This document shows, piece after piece, positions 23,613 through 32,672 of a stretch of 64,000 nucleotides of DNA. Position 1 is the first letter of the stretch. Each line of letters starts with the position of its first letter. The stretch spans positions 6,386,001-6,450,000 of the forward strand of contig NZ_CP043450.1 in assembly GCF_003286415.2 (NCBI RefSeq), given 5' to 3'. The notes under the pieces were generated by a model that saw only the letters and a program-made list of their open reading frames with translations, had not been told where the DNA came from and searched no databases. This DNA is from Mucilaginibacter rubeus. GTDB taxonomy: Bacteria > Bacteroidota > Bacteroidia > Sphingobacteriales > Sphingobacteriaceae. Made by a program: the position numbers and the translations under genes.

Positions 23613-24398
23613 TTAAGTATTCCCAAAACCTTTCATGATACCGCGTTGCGAGTTTTGCAGGAAGTTGATGATCTCATCGCGTTCCACGCTTGGGGTAAAC
23701 TCCGCCTCGATGATATCAAGCGCTTTGGTTACGTTATATTTTTTAAGGAATATGATCCGGTAGATCTCCTGGATCTCAGCTATTGTAGCCGCCGAAAAGC
23801 CCCTGCGGCGTAGACCTACAGAATTGATACCTACATAAGATAATGGCTCGCGACCGGCCTTGGTATACGGAGGCACATCTTTACGTACCAGAGAGCCTCC
23901 CGAGATCATGCTGTGTGCTCCAATCTCAACAAACTGGTGTACTGCAGATGAACCACCGATAAACGCATAATCATAAACTGTAATATGACCGGCCAGCTGC
24001 ACCGCGTTGGCAACAATAACGTTATCGCCAATAACACAATCGTGTGCTACGTGCACATAAGCCATCAGTAAGCAATTGCTGCCAATTGTGGTAGTGTTTT
24101 TATCAAGCGCGGTACCGCGGTTAAGAGTAACACACTCGCGGATGGTGGTATTATCGCCTATGGTTACGGTGCTTTGCTCGCCTTTGTATTTTAAATCCTG
24201 TGGCGGTGCAGATACTACCGCGCCGGGGAAAATACGGCAGTTTTTACCTATCCGGGCACCGTCCATAATTACGGAGTTGGAGCCGATCCAGGTACCTTCG
24301 CCAATTTCAACATCCTTGTGGATGGTAACGAAGGGTTCAATTACCACATTGTCGGCAATTTTAGCCTGTGGGTGGATATATGCTAATGGCTGGATCAT
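23613..24398 (-). CDS. lpxA: UDP-N-acetylglucosamine acyltransferase
   Basis: First step of lipid A synthesis: transfers 3-hydroxyacyl from ACP to UDP-GlcNAc. 261 aa, with left-handed beta-helix hexapeptide repeats (about 1-190), catalytic His in MAYVHVAHDCVIG (about 122) and a C-terminal helical domain (about 200-261). The ATGA overlap with the upstream lpxC/fabZ gene gives translational coupling. Confidence 0.97.
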   Translation of the reverse strand: MIQPLAYIHPQAKIADNVVIEPFVTIHKDVEIGEGTWIGSNSVIMDGARIGKNCRIFPGAVVSAPPQDLKYKGEQSTVTIGDNTTIRECVTLNRGTALDKNTTTIGSNCLLMAYVHVAHDCVIGDNVIVANAVQLAGHITVYDYAFIGGSSAVHQFVEIGAHSMISGGSLVRKDVPPYTKAGREPLSYVGINSVGLRRRGFSAATIAEIQEIYRIIFLKKYNVTKALDIIEAEFTPSVERDEIINFLQNSQRGIMKGFGNT

Positions 24399-25801
24399 GC
24401 TTCTGTTTCTTTTACTTTAACAATTTGAGCCATCAGTTCGGCTTCAACAACAACACGGTCGCCTACCATACCAACGCCTTTCATGGTAGCTATACCACGG
24501 CGGATTGGGGCTGTAAGATCACATATGTAAATAATGGTATCGCCGGGTACAACCTTGCTTTTAAAGCGCGCGTTCTCAATTTTCAGGAACAGGGTAAGGT
24601 AATTTTGCGGATCGGGAACGGTATTTAATACCAGGATGCCGCCAGTTTGAACCATGCCTTCAATTTGCAATACACCCGGGAAAATTGGTGCACCTGGAAA
24701 GTGCCCTTTGAAAAATTCTTCGTTAATGGTTACGTTTTTACAGCCAACAACATGGTTTTTGGTAAGCTCCAGAATCTTGTCGATCATCAGGAACGGTTGG
24801 CGGTGAGGCAGCATCCCCATAATATCAACGGTATCAAAAAGAGGTTTGGCATTCAGATCATAAGTTTTAACCTGCTTGCGGCTTTTTTCTTTCTTGATTA
24901 AAGCTTTGATTTTTTTAGCGAAGGCTACGTTAGCCGCGTGGCCCGGCCTTGCAGCCATGATATGGCCTTTAAGCGGAACACCAACTAAGGCCAAATCGCC
25001 AATCATATCCAGTAGCTTGTGGCGTGCCGGCTCATTTTGATGGCGAAGTTCAATGTTATTTAAAATACCCTGCGGGGCAACGCTGATATCCTTACGGTTA
25101 AACAGCTTGGCCAGGTGATTAAGTTCTTCTTCATCAACATCCTTATCAACAACCACGATGGCGTTATTCAAATCACCGCCTTTGATCAGGTCGTGCTTTA
25201 GCAACATTTCCAACTCATGCAAAAAGCAGAAGGTACGGCATGAGGCAATTTCTTTTTTGAACTCGCTGATGGTTGAGATGCTGGCATGCTGGCTACCCAA
25301 CACCTGCGAGTTATAATCAACCATACAGGTAAAGCGGTAATCATCTAATGGCATAGCCACCATTTCCACTTTACGGTCGGTTTCAGAGTAGTGAATGTTA
25401 TATGGGATGTGGTAATATTCACGATCGGCATCCTGTTCAACAAGGCCTGTTTCGGTAATTACGTCAACAAACTGAATCGAGCTGCCATCCATGATCGGTG
25501 TTTCGGGGCCATCGAGGTCAATCAGTACGTTATCAACTTCAAGGCCAACCAAAGCGGCAAGTACGTGTTCAACTGTATTTACAGTAGCACCGTTTTGGCT
25601 GATAGAGGTTCCGCGGGATGTATCGCTTACGTTATCAACATCGGCATCAATAATTGGAGCACCGGGGATATCAACCCTCCTGAATTTATAACCGTGGTTT
25701 TCAGGGGCAGGATTAAAGGTCATTGTAACGCTTTGTCCGGTGTGCAAGCCTGTTCCTGATACCGAAACCGGCGCTTTAATAGTTCTTTGTTTAACGTTCA
25801 T
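24395..25801 (-). CDS. lpxC/fabZ: Bifunctional LpxC deacetylase / FabZ dehydratase
   Basis: 468 aa. The N-terminal LpxC (1-305) removes acetate from UDP-3-O-acyl-GlcNAc, the committed lipid A step. Its zinc motifs are EHVLAAL (His79) and the GHIMAARPGHAAN segment. The C-terminal FabZ (about 320-468) has the hot-dog active site LPHRQPFLMID and HFPGAPIFPGVLQIEG. FabZ dehydrates 3-hydroxyacyl-ACP, which competes for the LpxA substrate. This fusion is characteristic of Bacteroidota. It lies 21 nt after lpxD and overlaps lpxA. Confidence 0.97.
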   Translation of the reverse strand: MNVKQRTIKAPVSVSGTGLHTGQSVTMTFNPAPENHGYKFRRVDIPGAPIIDADVDNVSDTSRGTSISQNGATVNTVEHVLAALVGLEVDNVLIDLDGPETPIMDGSSIQFVDVITETGLVEQDADREYYHIPYNIHYSETDRKVEMVAMPLDDYRFTCMVDYNSQVLGSQHASISTISEFKKEIASCRTFCFLHELEMLLKHDLIKGGDLNNAIVVVDKDVDEEELNHLAKLFNRKDISVAPQGILNNIELRHQNEPARHKLLDMIGDLALVGVPLKGHIMAARPGHAANVAFAKKIKALIKKEKSRKQVKTYDLNAKPLFDTVDIMGMLPHRQPFLMIDKILELTKNHVVGCKNVTINEEFFKGHFPGAPIFPGVLQIEGMVQTGGILVLNTVPDPQNYLTLFLKIENARFKSKVVPGDTIIYICDLTAPIRRGIATMKGVGMVGDRVVVEAELMAQIVKVKETEA

Positions 25802-25822
25802 ATTTAAAATTACAGGCTAAGG

Positions 25823-26872
25823 CTATTCGCTCGCCTTGCCTTTACGTAGTTCTTCAATCAATTTTTCAAGCTCGTAAACCTTACGGTCAAGCTCCGGCAG
25901 CTTTCGCAGCTTAGCGTGGGCACGAAGGTAGTCTTTATATGGCATATATGGTGTACCGCCCCATACCTTACCCTCTTCTGTGATAGAGCCGTTTACGCCT
26001 GTCTGGGCCGAAAACTGAGACCCGTTGGCTATGTTTAGATGCCCTGCAAAACCTACCTGGCCGCCTATAACAACTCTTTCGCCAATTTTAGTACTGCCCG
26101 ATATGCCGGATTGCGCTGCAATTACGGTATTTGCGCCAATTTCAACATTGTGCGCTATCTGGATCAGGTTGTCAATTTTAGCACCTTTGCGTACTATGGT
26201 TGAGCCCATGGTTGCCCTATCTATAGTGGTGTTTGAACCCACTTCAACATCATCCTCCAAAATTACATTACCAATCTGTGCAATTTTGGTATATGTACCA
26301 TCCGGATTAGGTGCAAAGCCAAAGCCATCGCTGCCAATTACCGCGCCCGAGTGTACAATCACATTGTTGCCGATTACACAGTCAAAATAAACTGTAGCGC
26401 CTGCAAACAGGGTTACATTATTGCCAAGGGTTACATTATCGCCAACATTAACGTTAGGATAGATCTTGCAATTATCGCCGATGGTTGCATTTTGGCCGAT
26501 ATAAGCAAAAGCGCCAACATATGCCCCCGCCCCAACCTGCGCGGTTGGATGGATAAAGCTTGGCTGCTCAATACCTTTTTTATCAAGCCTGAAGGTGTTA
26601 TACTTTTCAAGCAGAATGGTGAATGAGCTGTACGCGTTCTCAACCCTGATAAGCGTAGCCTTTACCGGGCCTGTTAATTGCTGATCGTTATTAACAATAA
26701 CAATGGAGGCATTGGTAGTGTACAAAAATTGCTCATACTTAGGGTTGGCCAAAAAAGAAAGACTGCCTAGGCTGGCGTCCTCTATCTTGGCAAGCTGGCT
26801 AACAGTTGCCGAAGAATCGCCTTCAACAGTTCCGTTGAGCAGTAAACTTATATCATGAGCGGTAAATTGCAT
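25823..26872 (-). CDS. lpxD: UDP-3-O-(3-hydroxyacyl)glucosamine N-acyltransferase
   Basis: Third acylation step of lipid A. 349 aa: an N-terminal uridine-binding domain (1-100), hexapeptide beta-helix (about 105-310) with catalytic His in LIQIAHNVEIG (about 237-247), and a C-terminal helix. First gene of lpxD-lpxC/fabZ-lpxA. A consensus promoter lies immediately upstream. Confidence 0.97.
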   Translation of the reverse strand: MQFTAHDISLLLNGTVEGDSSATVSQLAKIEDASLGSLSFLANPKYEQFLYTTNASIVIVNNDQQLTGPVKATLIRVENAYSSFTILLEKYNTFRLDKKGIEQPSFIHPTAQVGAGAYVGAFAYIGQNATIGDNCKIYPNVNVGDNVTLGNNVTLFAGATVYFDCVIGNNVIVHSGAVIGSDGFGFAPNPDGTYTKIAQIGNVILEDDVEVGSNTTIDRATMGSTIVRKGAKIDNLIQIAHNVEIGANTVIAAQSGISGSTKIGERVVIGGQVGFAGHLNIANGSQFSAQTGVNGSITEEGKVWGGTPYMPYKDYLRAHAKLRKLPELDRKVYELEKLIEELRKGKASE

Positions 26873-26876
26873 CGGG

Positions 26877-26884
26877 CAAATTTA
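26877..26884 (-). promoter_or_regulatory. Promoter of the lpx operon (TAAATTTG, with -33 TTTG)
   Basis: On the minus strand TAAATTTG is followed by CCCG and ATG. A TTTG (complement of 26904-26907) lies exactly 19 nt upstream of the box, so both Bacteroidota promoter elements are present. The spacing predicts a leaderless or near-leaderless lpxD mRNA. Confidence 0.7.
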
Positions 26885-26984
26885 AATGTTAAAATTGAAG
26901 CAACAAATTATTAATGAGTTATGAACACGCGTTAAAAAGTTTTGACTGTCAATGCGTTTTATTTTTCATTATATCTTCATCTGT

Positions 26985-27063
26985 GAAGTCTCAGGCCACA
27001 AGTCGTAAGGTCTAAATCTCGTCGTTTATTTTTGACCTAAGACTTTTAACTTCCGACTATGAA
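26985..27063. repeat. Reiterated-word region (AAGTC words), weak inverted repeat
   Basis: AAGTCTCAGGCCACAAGTCG on the left and a complementary series (GACCTAAGACTTTTAACTT) on the right. Pairing is poorer than at the other loci. Confidence 0.4.
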
Positions 27064-28299
27064 CTAACTGTTAAGCAACTCCTTATTATAGCAAAGAATA
27101 TATTTTTTCACTGTTTTAGCTAAAGCAACCAGGTTTGAGTTATCGCTGGCTTCGGCAATATCCTTTACCTGGCCATTTTTCATTAATATGCAAATGTTGC
27201 CATCGTTCTGGTTGTAAGCATTATTACGGATGGATGTGGTGAACACAAAGTACGCCGCGGCATCCTCATAACTTATACCATATTTTTGCACCGCTTTTTG
27301 GCGAAGCTGTTCAACAAAGGCTTCGTCCGGGCAATCATTAGTGATTTCAACCCTGAAGAGATTACGCTGTACCAGGTTTTTGCAGAGCTGGGAAAGTACC
27401 AGGTCCGGATGATAGGCCCACACTTTTACCGAGGCCATAATATCGGTATCATCCAAACAGGCAAAAGTTTCCAGGTGGCGATCTTCATTCATGAAAGCAT
27501 CGAGGCTGATGCGGTTCTTTAAAAAATGCATCAACGCCGGTGTCGCGAACAGGTTTTCGCCCTGCGATATCAGCTCCCGGCCACGCCTGAAAATTTTTGT
27601 GAGTACCTCCTCTCCTGCTATTACTGTTTTATGCAGATAAACCTGCCAGTACATCAGCCTGCGGGCAATCAGAAATTTTTCTATCGAATAAATGCCTTTT
27701 TCATCAACCACCACGTGGTCGTTTTTAACATTAAGCATTTTGATGATACGCTCGGAGCTGATCACACCTTCGGATACCCCGGTAAAGAAACTATCGCGGT
27801 TAAGGTAATCCAACCTGTCCATATCCAGCTGGCTGGATACCAATTGGTGCAAAAATTTACGCGGATAGGTATCATTAAAAATATCAATAGCCATGGTGAG
27901 CTTACCTTCAAACCTCGCGTTAAGCTTATTCATCAGCATTGATGAAATATCCTCATGGGCTATGCCATCAATTATGGTATTTTCCAAAGCGTGCGAAAAT
28001 GGGCCGTGACCTATATCATGCAGCAGTATGGCAATCGTTACGGCTTCTTCCTCTTCGGCCGAGATCTGGTGGCCTTTGCTTCTTAATGTTTCGAGTGCCG
28101 TATCCATCAGGTACATTGCCCCTAATGCATGATGGAAACGGGTATGCAGCGCGCCGGGATAAACCAGGTGGGTCATGCCCAATTGTTTGATATAACGTAA
28201 CCGCTGAAAGTATGGATGGGATATAAGGTCAAATATCAGTTCGGTGGGGATACTGATGAAACCATAAACCGGGTCGTTAATTATTTTCTTTTTATTCAA
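27064..28299 (-). CDS. HD-domain phosphohydrolase (dNTPase-like)
   Basis: 411 aa. The HD domain has His in RFHHALGAMYLM (about 55), the HD pair in ILLHDIGHGPFSHALE (about 92-107) and the distal Asp in QLDMDRLDYL. It resembles SAMHD1/dGTPase-type proteins of about 400 aa in Bacteroidota, so dNTP or phosphodiester hydrolysis is likely. I chose the TTG at 28299 giving (M)NKKKIINDP, the conserved N-terminus. The further-upstream TTG lies inside the TACCTTTG promoter box and cannot be the start. Confidence 0.88.
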   Translation of the reverse strand: MNKKKIINDPVYGFISIPTELIFDLISHPYFQRLRYIKQLGMTHLVYPGALHTRFHHALGAMYLMDTALETLRSKGHQISAEEEEAVTIAILLHDIGHGPFSHALENTIIDGIAHEDISSMLMNKLNARFEGKLTMAIDIFNDTYPRKFLHQLVSSQLDMDRLDYLNRDSFFTGVSEGVISSERIIKMLNVKNDHVVVDEKGIYSIEKFLIARRLMYWQVYLHKTVIAGEEVLTKIFRRGRELISQGENLFATPALMHFLKNRISLDAFMNEDRHLETFACLDDTDIMASVKVWAYHPDLVLSQLCKNLVQRNLFRVEITNDCPDEAFVEQLRQKAVQKYGISYEDAAAYFVFTTSIRNNAYNQNDGNICILMKNGQVKDIAEASDNSNLVALAKTVKKYILCYNKELLNS

Positions 28300-28329
28300 T
28301 GTTGCTTGTGTAAATGCAAAAATGTAAAA

Positions 28330-28337
28330 CAAAGGTA
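28330..28337 (-). promoter_or_regulatory. TACCTTTG -7 box of the HD-domain gene
   Basis: Consensus box on the minus strand, 30 nt before the chosen TTG start. It excludes the longer reading frame. Confidence 0.5.
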
Positions 28338-28432
28338 AAATAAGAGCGTCAGGTTTGTTAAATTTTGTTAATACCTTTACTGTGCAACAACAAATACATC
28401 TCTTTGGGGTTTACTTTCAGAACAAAAACTAT

Positions 28433-28557
28433 CTGAATCAGAATTTACAGAATTTTAGGATTTGCAGAATGCCCGGCAAAAAAGCCGATATTTGAATACG
28501 TTTAACCTTACACTCAAGTATTCTGAAAATTTTTGAATTCTGTAAATTCTGATTCAG
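28433..28557. repeat. Reiterated-word inverted repeat (CAGAATTTACAGAATT words)
   Basis: 28433-28454 and 28536-28557 are a perfect 22-bp inverted repeat. Further copies of AGAATT and TTGCAGAATG lie inside. It is in the divergent region between the HD gene and porX. Confidence 0.85.
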
Positions 28558-28576
28558 AATATTTAATATACATACC

Positions 28577-30130
28577 ATGCAAGACACCACCATTTTATGG
28601 GCCGATGACGAAATTGACCTGCTAAGACCACATATACTTTTCCTGGGCGAAAAGGGCTATAAAGTAACTACCGTAACCAATGGCTACGATGCTGTTGACT
28701 CGTTCAAGAGCAACTATTTCGACCTGGTTTTTCTTGATGAAAACATGCCCGGCCTTACCGGCCTGGAAACCCTGCAGCAGATCAAGAACATCAATAATGA
28801 TGTACCTATTGTGCTGATCACTAAAAACGAGGAAGAATACCTGATGGAAGATGCCATCGGCTCCAAGATAGACGACTACCTGATTAAGCCGGTACACCCT
28901 AAGCAGATATTGCTGACCATTAAAAAGCTTACCGAGAACAAGCGCCTTGTTACCGAGAAGACCACCATGGCTTACCAGATGGATTTCCGGACACTGGGCA
29001 TGACGCTTAACGATAACCTGAGCCACCAGGAATGGGTTGATGTTTATAAGAAACTTATTTACTGGGAGCTTGAGCTTGAAAAGCTGGAAGATGCTGGCAT
29101 GCACGAAATCCTGACGCTGCAAAAGGCCGAAGCCAATATGCAGTTTTGCAAGTTTGTGGAGCGCAATTACCTGAACTGGATCAAAAATCCAGACCTCGCG
29201 CCAACCTCATCGCCTCAACTATTTAAGAAGAAGGTATTTCCTAAGCTGGATGGCAAGGGCCCCCTATTTTTTATTTTGATAGATAACCTGAGGTATGATC
29301 AGTTTAAGATCATTAACCCCATTATTTCTGAATATTTCAGGCTGGAGGAAGAAGATACTTATTACAGTATCCTGCCAACGGCAACACAATATGCGCGTAA
29401 CTCCATCTTCTCTGGCCTGATGCCTTTGGATATGGAAAAACGCTATCCATCCATGTGGCAAAACGATGAGGATGAAGGTGGTAAAAACCTTTACGAGGCC
29501 GAGTTTTTGGCCGATCACCTGAAGCGTGTATTACGTAAAGATTGTAAACATTCATACCACAAGATCCTGAACATTGACGAAGGCCGTGCCCTGAACGAGT
29601 CGGTAAATAACCTCATGAACAATGAGCTTAACGTGATCGTTTATAACTTTGTGGATATGCTATCGCATGCCCGTACCGACATGCAGATGATCCGCGAGCT
29701 GGCGAGTGATGACGCTGCTTACCGTTCATTAACCCTATCTTGGTTTGAGCATTCGCCATTGTTTGATCTGTTAAAATATTTAGCGCAGAAACAGGTACGT
29801 GTAGTGATCACTACCGATCACGGTACCATCCGCGTAAAAAATCCAAGCAAAATTGTGGGCGACAGGAACACCAACACTAACCTGCGTTATAAACAAGGTA
29901 AAAACCTGAATTATAATGCCAAAGAGGTGTTCCATATCCGCAACCCGCATGATGCTATGCTGCCAAGGTTGCACATTAGCTCAAGCTTTGTTTTTGCTAA
30001 GGAAGACAGCTATTTTGTATACCCGAACAACTACAACCACTTTGTTAATTTCTATAATGAAACCTTCCAGCATGGAGGCATTTCGTTAGAGGAAATGATT
30101 GTACCCGTGGTTACTTACGGGCCTAAATAA
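28577..30130 (+). CDS. porX: PorX, response regulator with PglZ-type phosphatase domain
   Basis: Regulator of the type IX secretion system. 517 aa. The receiver domain (1-120) has the acidic pair Asp10-Asp11, phospho-acceptor Asp54 in FLDENMP and Lys104 in LIKPVHP. The C-terminal alkaline-phosphatase-superfamily PglZ domain (about 200-517) has LIDNLRYDQF, TTDHGTIRV and H-rich metal ligands. Known PorX pairs with the PorY kinase and SigP to control T9SS genes and hydrolyses oligonucleotides. No porY or T9SS structural gene is adjacent. Confidence 0.95.
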   Translation: MQDTTILWADDEIDLLRPHILFLGEKGYKVTTVTNGYDAVDSFKSNYFDLVFLDENMPGLTGLETLQQIKNINNDVPIVLITKNEEEYLMEDAIGSKIDDYLIKPVHPKQILLTIKKLTENKRLVTEKTTMAYQMDFRTLGMTLNDNLSHQEWVDVYKKLIYWELELEKLEDAGMHEILTLQKAEANMQFCKFVERNYLNWIKNPDLAPTSSPQLFKKKVFPKLDGKGPLFFILIDNLRYDQFKIINPIISEYFRLEEEDTYYSILPTATQYARNSIFSGLMPLDMEKRYPSMWQNDEDEGGKNLYEAEFLADHLKRVLRKDCKHSYHKILNIDEGRALNESVNNLMNNELNVIVYNFVDMLSHARTDMQMIRELASDDAAYRSLTLSWFEHSPLFDLLKYLAQKQVRVVITTDHGTIRVKNPSKIVGDRNTNTNLRYKQGKNLNYNAKEVFHIRNPHDAMLPRLHISSSFVFAKEDSYFVYPNNYNHFVNFYNETFQHGGISLEEMIVPVVTYGPK

Positions 30131-30177
30131 AATTGAGAAAAGGCATAATTTGCCTGCGATCTTAAATAGATTATACT

Positions 30178-30207
30178 AAAAAGACCCGGATTTTCCGGGT
30201 CTTTTTT
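30178..30207 (+). terminator. Terminator of porX
   Basis: AAAAAGACCCGGA pairs with TCCGGGTCTTTTTT, 47 nt after the stop. It also suits the convergent SulP gene. Confidence 0.92.
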
Positions 30208-30222
30208 ATGGAGAAATCGTCG

Positions 30223-31758
30223 CTATTTTTCAACCACCACCCGGTAAGAGGGATCTTCGAGGATGTTAACGTTGATGATCCCTTCGGCGTTTTTAAGCAG
30301 TGTTACGCAATCTTCGCTTACGTGTTTTAGCTGTAGTTTCTTGCCGGCCTGGCGATATTTTTCGGTGAGTTTGTTTAGCGCCTCAATGCCCGACATATCC
30401 GCGATGCGGCTATCTTTAAAGTCGATCACTACTGCTTCCGGATCACCCGCGATGTCAAACTTTTCGTTAAAAGCCATCACCGAACCAAAAAACAATGGAC
30501 CGTATATTTCATAATGCTTTACGCCCGCTTCGTCAATGTATTTGCGCGCCCGGATACGTTTGGCGCTCTCCCATGCAAAAACCAACGCCGAAATAATAAC
30601 GCCTATCAATACCGCAAGGGCAAGGTTGTGCAGCCATATCGTAATTAGTGCTACCAGGATTCCAACAAATACATCCTGTTTAGGCATCTTATTAATGATA
30701 CGGAAACTGATCCATTCAAAAGTACTAATGGCCACCATGATCATTACCCCGGTAAGCGCGGCCATAGGTAACTTTTCAATAACCGGCGCACCGAAGAATA
30801 TAATGAACAGGATAGTCAGAGATGCTATGATACCTGATAACCTCGCCCGTGAGCCCGCAGATAGGTTAACCAGCGTCTGAGCAATCATTGGGCAGCCTCC
30901 CATGCCCGAAAAGAAACCATTGAGGATGTTTGCGCTTCCCTGGGCAATACATTCGCGGTTGCTGTTGCCGCGGGTAGCAGTCATTTCATCAACAAGGTTT
31001 AAGGTTAACAAGCCTTCGGTAAGGCCAACTCCTGCCATGATGAGTGCGTAAGGGAAAATGATTTTTAATGTATCGATACTAAGTGGGATAGCCGGGATAT
31101 GAAACGGAGGAAAGCCCCCGCTTACTGCCGCGATATCTCTTACTGTTTTGGTATGGATCCCGAAACCCAAAACCAGTGCAAACACAACAATAATAGCCAC
31201 AAGCGATGGAGGAACAGCTTTGGTGAACTTAGGTAAAATAATTACTATGGCGATGGTTAGAGCTACCAACCCGGCCATGATCAGTAGCGGCGTGCCGCTA
31301 AGCCAGGTTTCCTGTCCGTTAACTACGGTTTTAAATTGCTCCAGCTGGGCCATGAAAATGATAACGGCGAGACCGTTAACAAAGCCGTACATTACCGGCT
31401 GCGGCACCAGGAGGATAAACTTGCCCAGTTTAAACAAGCCAACCAGAATTTGTACTACACCAGCCAAGGCCACCGCCGCGAAAACATACTCCAACCCGTG
31501 CGATTTCATGAGGGCGATAAGTACCACAACGGTTGCCCCTGCCCCGCCGGATACGAGTCCCGGCCTGCCGCCAAATATAGAAGTTATCAAGCCCATGATA
31601 AAGGCGGCATACAATCCCATCAGCGGCGGAAAGCCGGCAAGGATAGCAAACGATAATGATTCGGGCATCATGGTCATGGCTACCGTTAATCCGGCCAGGA
31701 TCTCGTTTTTATAATTGATTTTTTGCGAAAAGTCGAAAAGACGTAAAGAGGGCTTCAT
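30223..31758 (-). CDS. SulP family inorganic anion transporter
   Basis: 511 aa. About 12-14 TM helices (20-400) begin with the SulP signature region AMTMMPESLSFAILAGFPPL (about 28-47). A cytoplasmic STAS domain (about 420-505) has IDFKDSRIADMSGIEAL. SulP proteins move sulfate, bicarbonate, or dicarboxylates; the substrate is not predictable here. No carbonic anhydrase or sulfate-assimilation gene is adjacent. Confidence 0.94.
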   Translation of the reverse strand: MKPSLRLFDFSQKINYKNEILAGLTVAMTMMPESLSFAILAGFPPLMGLYAAFIMGLITSIFGGRPGLVSGGAGATVVVLIALMKSHGLEYVFAAVALAGVVQILVGLFKLGKFILLVPQPVMYGFVNGLAVIIFMAQLEQFKTVVNGQETWLSGTPLLIMAGLVALTIAIVIILPKFTKAVPPSLVAIIVVFALVLGFGIHTKTVRDIAAVSGGFPPFHIPAIPLSIDTLKIIFPYALIMAGVGLTEGLLTLNLVDEMTATRGNSNRECIAQGSANILNGFFSGMGGCPMIAQTLVNLSAGSRARLSGIIASLTILFIIFFGAPVIEKLPMAALTGVMIMVAISTFEWISFRIINKMPKQDVFVGILVALITIWLHNLALAVLIGVIISALVFAWESAKRIRARKYIDEAGVKHYEIYGPLFFGSVMAFNEKFDIAGDPEAVVIDFKDSRIADMSGIEALNKLTEKYRQAGKKLQLKHVSEDCVTLLKNAEGIINVNILEDPSYRVVVEK

Positions 31759-31971
31759 CCTAAGTTATTAAGCGATTGATTTTTGGTTGACAAGCTTTTG
31801 TGACGTAAATAAAAAGCATGCTTAACTGAACTTAGCATAGCGGGACTATTGTAGATTTTAGTCATGCTGCAAAAATATACAAAATAAAAGGACTGAAACA
31901 AACGCCATGTCCATTGCGTAACTGCTTCGTGTCTTTTAAATAACGTGATTTTTAGAATCGCTTTTAACCTC

Positions 31972-32400
31972 TTAGAGGATGCTTACCCGCTCTATCCCAT
32001 TGTTAATCCCTGCCCTGATCATATTGCCATAACCATCATCGGGCAAAAACTGGGTGAAACTTAATCCCAATTGATAGTTTTCAAGCGCCTTGTCAAGGTT
32101 CTTCAGATCCTCATGGCATTTAGCTATGTTAAGGTAAAGTGAGGGATAAACCGGTTTTACCTCGTCCCCTTCTATACCAAGCGCAAGGTTTAGAGCTGTT
32201 TCATCCCATTTTAGTTTATCGGCAACACTTTGCTGATGCCGGGCAACATAGTGTGCTGCAATAAACTTTTCAGTAGCATTTGTAGCTTCATCCCATGCCT
32301 GATGGAACAGGGCCGATGCTTCATTTGGTTTACCTTCGCCTTCTAATAACATTCCTTGCCCGCAAAGCTTGTTAACGTGGTTTTCAGGGTCGATTTGCAT
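31972..32400 (-). CDS. TPR-like protein
   Basis: 142 aa, all-helical, with tetratricopeptide-type repeats: GQGMLLEGEGKPNEASALFHQA (about 14-35) and LNIAKCHEDLKNLDKALENY (about 109-128). No signal peptide. It probably mediates protein contacts; no enzymatic motif is visible. It lies alone between the SulP gene and a REP element. Confidence 0.75.
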   Translation of the reverse strand: MQIDPENHVNKLCGQGMLLEGEGKPNEASALFHQAWDEATNATEKFIAAHYVARHQQSVADKLKWDETALNLALGIEGDEVKPVYPSLYLNIAKCHEDLKNLDKALENYQLGLSFTQFLPDDGYGNMIRAGINNGIERVSIL

Positions 32401-32506
32401 GTGGAGGCTGGGCTTGTAATTTTCGTGAATTAAATTTATGATTTTGGGAACATAAGTAAGTAAAAGATTAACAATGTTATTATAAAAATGATGAAAGGTA
32501 AAATTA

Positions 32507-32590
32507 TGTCATTGCGAGCGTAGCGCGGCAATCGCATGCTATACAGAGCGGCTATGCTCCCGTGCGATTGCTTCGTTCCTCGCAATGACA
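32507..32590. repeat. REP-like palindrome, copy 4
   Basis: TGTCATTGCGAG to CTCGCAATGACA, inner stem GGCAATCGCA/TGCGATTGC. It is inverted relative to copy 1 in its loop (CAGAGCGGCTATGCTCCCGT). Confidence 0.88.
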
Positions 32591-32620
32591 TGGTTTTATC
32601 TGTTATATCACTCCTAAAAC

Positions 32621-32648
32621 AAAAACGGCCCGGTGAAACCGGGCCGTT
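32621..32648 (-). terminator. Terminator of the sdh operon
   Basis: AACGGCCCGGT pairs with ACCGGGCCGTT; on the minus strand TTTTGTTTTAGG follows. It lies 24 nt after the sdhB stop. Confidence 0.88.
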
Positions 32649-32672
32649 ACTATATCTTAAACAAAAGATCAA

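Noticed and set aside
28622..29122. 166-codon frame opposite porX
   Set aside because: Antisense to the conserved receiver domain of porX; no independent support.
31148..31714. 188-codon plus-strand frame opposite the SulP gene
   Set aside because: It is a shadow of a long, well-supported transporter gene on the other strand.
32436..32672. 78-codon frame between the TPR gene and sdhB
   Set aside because: It translates REP copy 4 and the sdh terminator.
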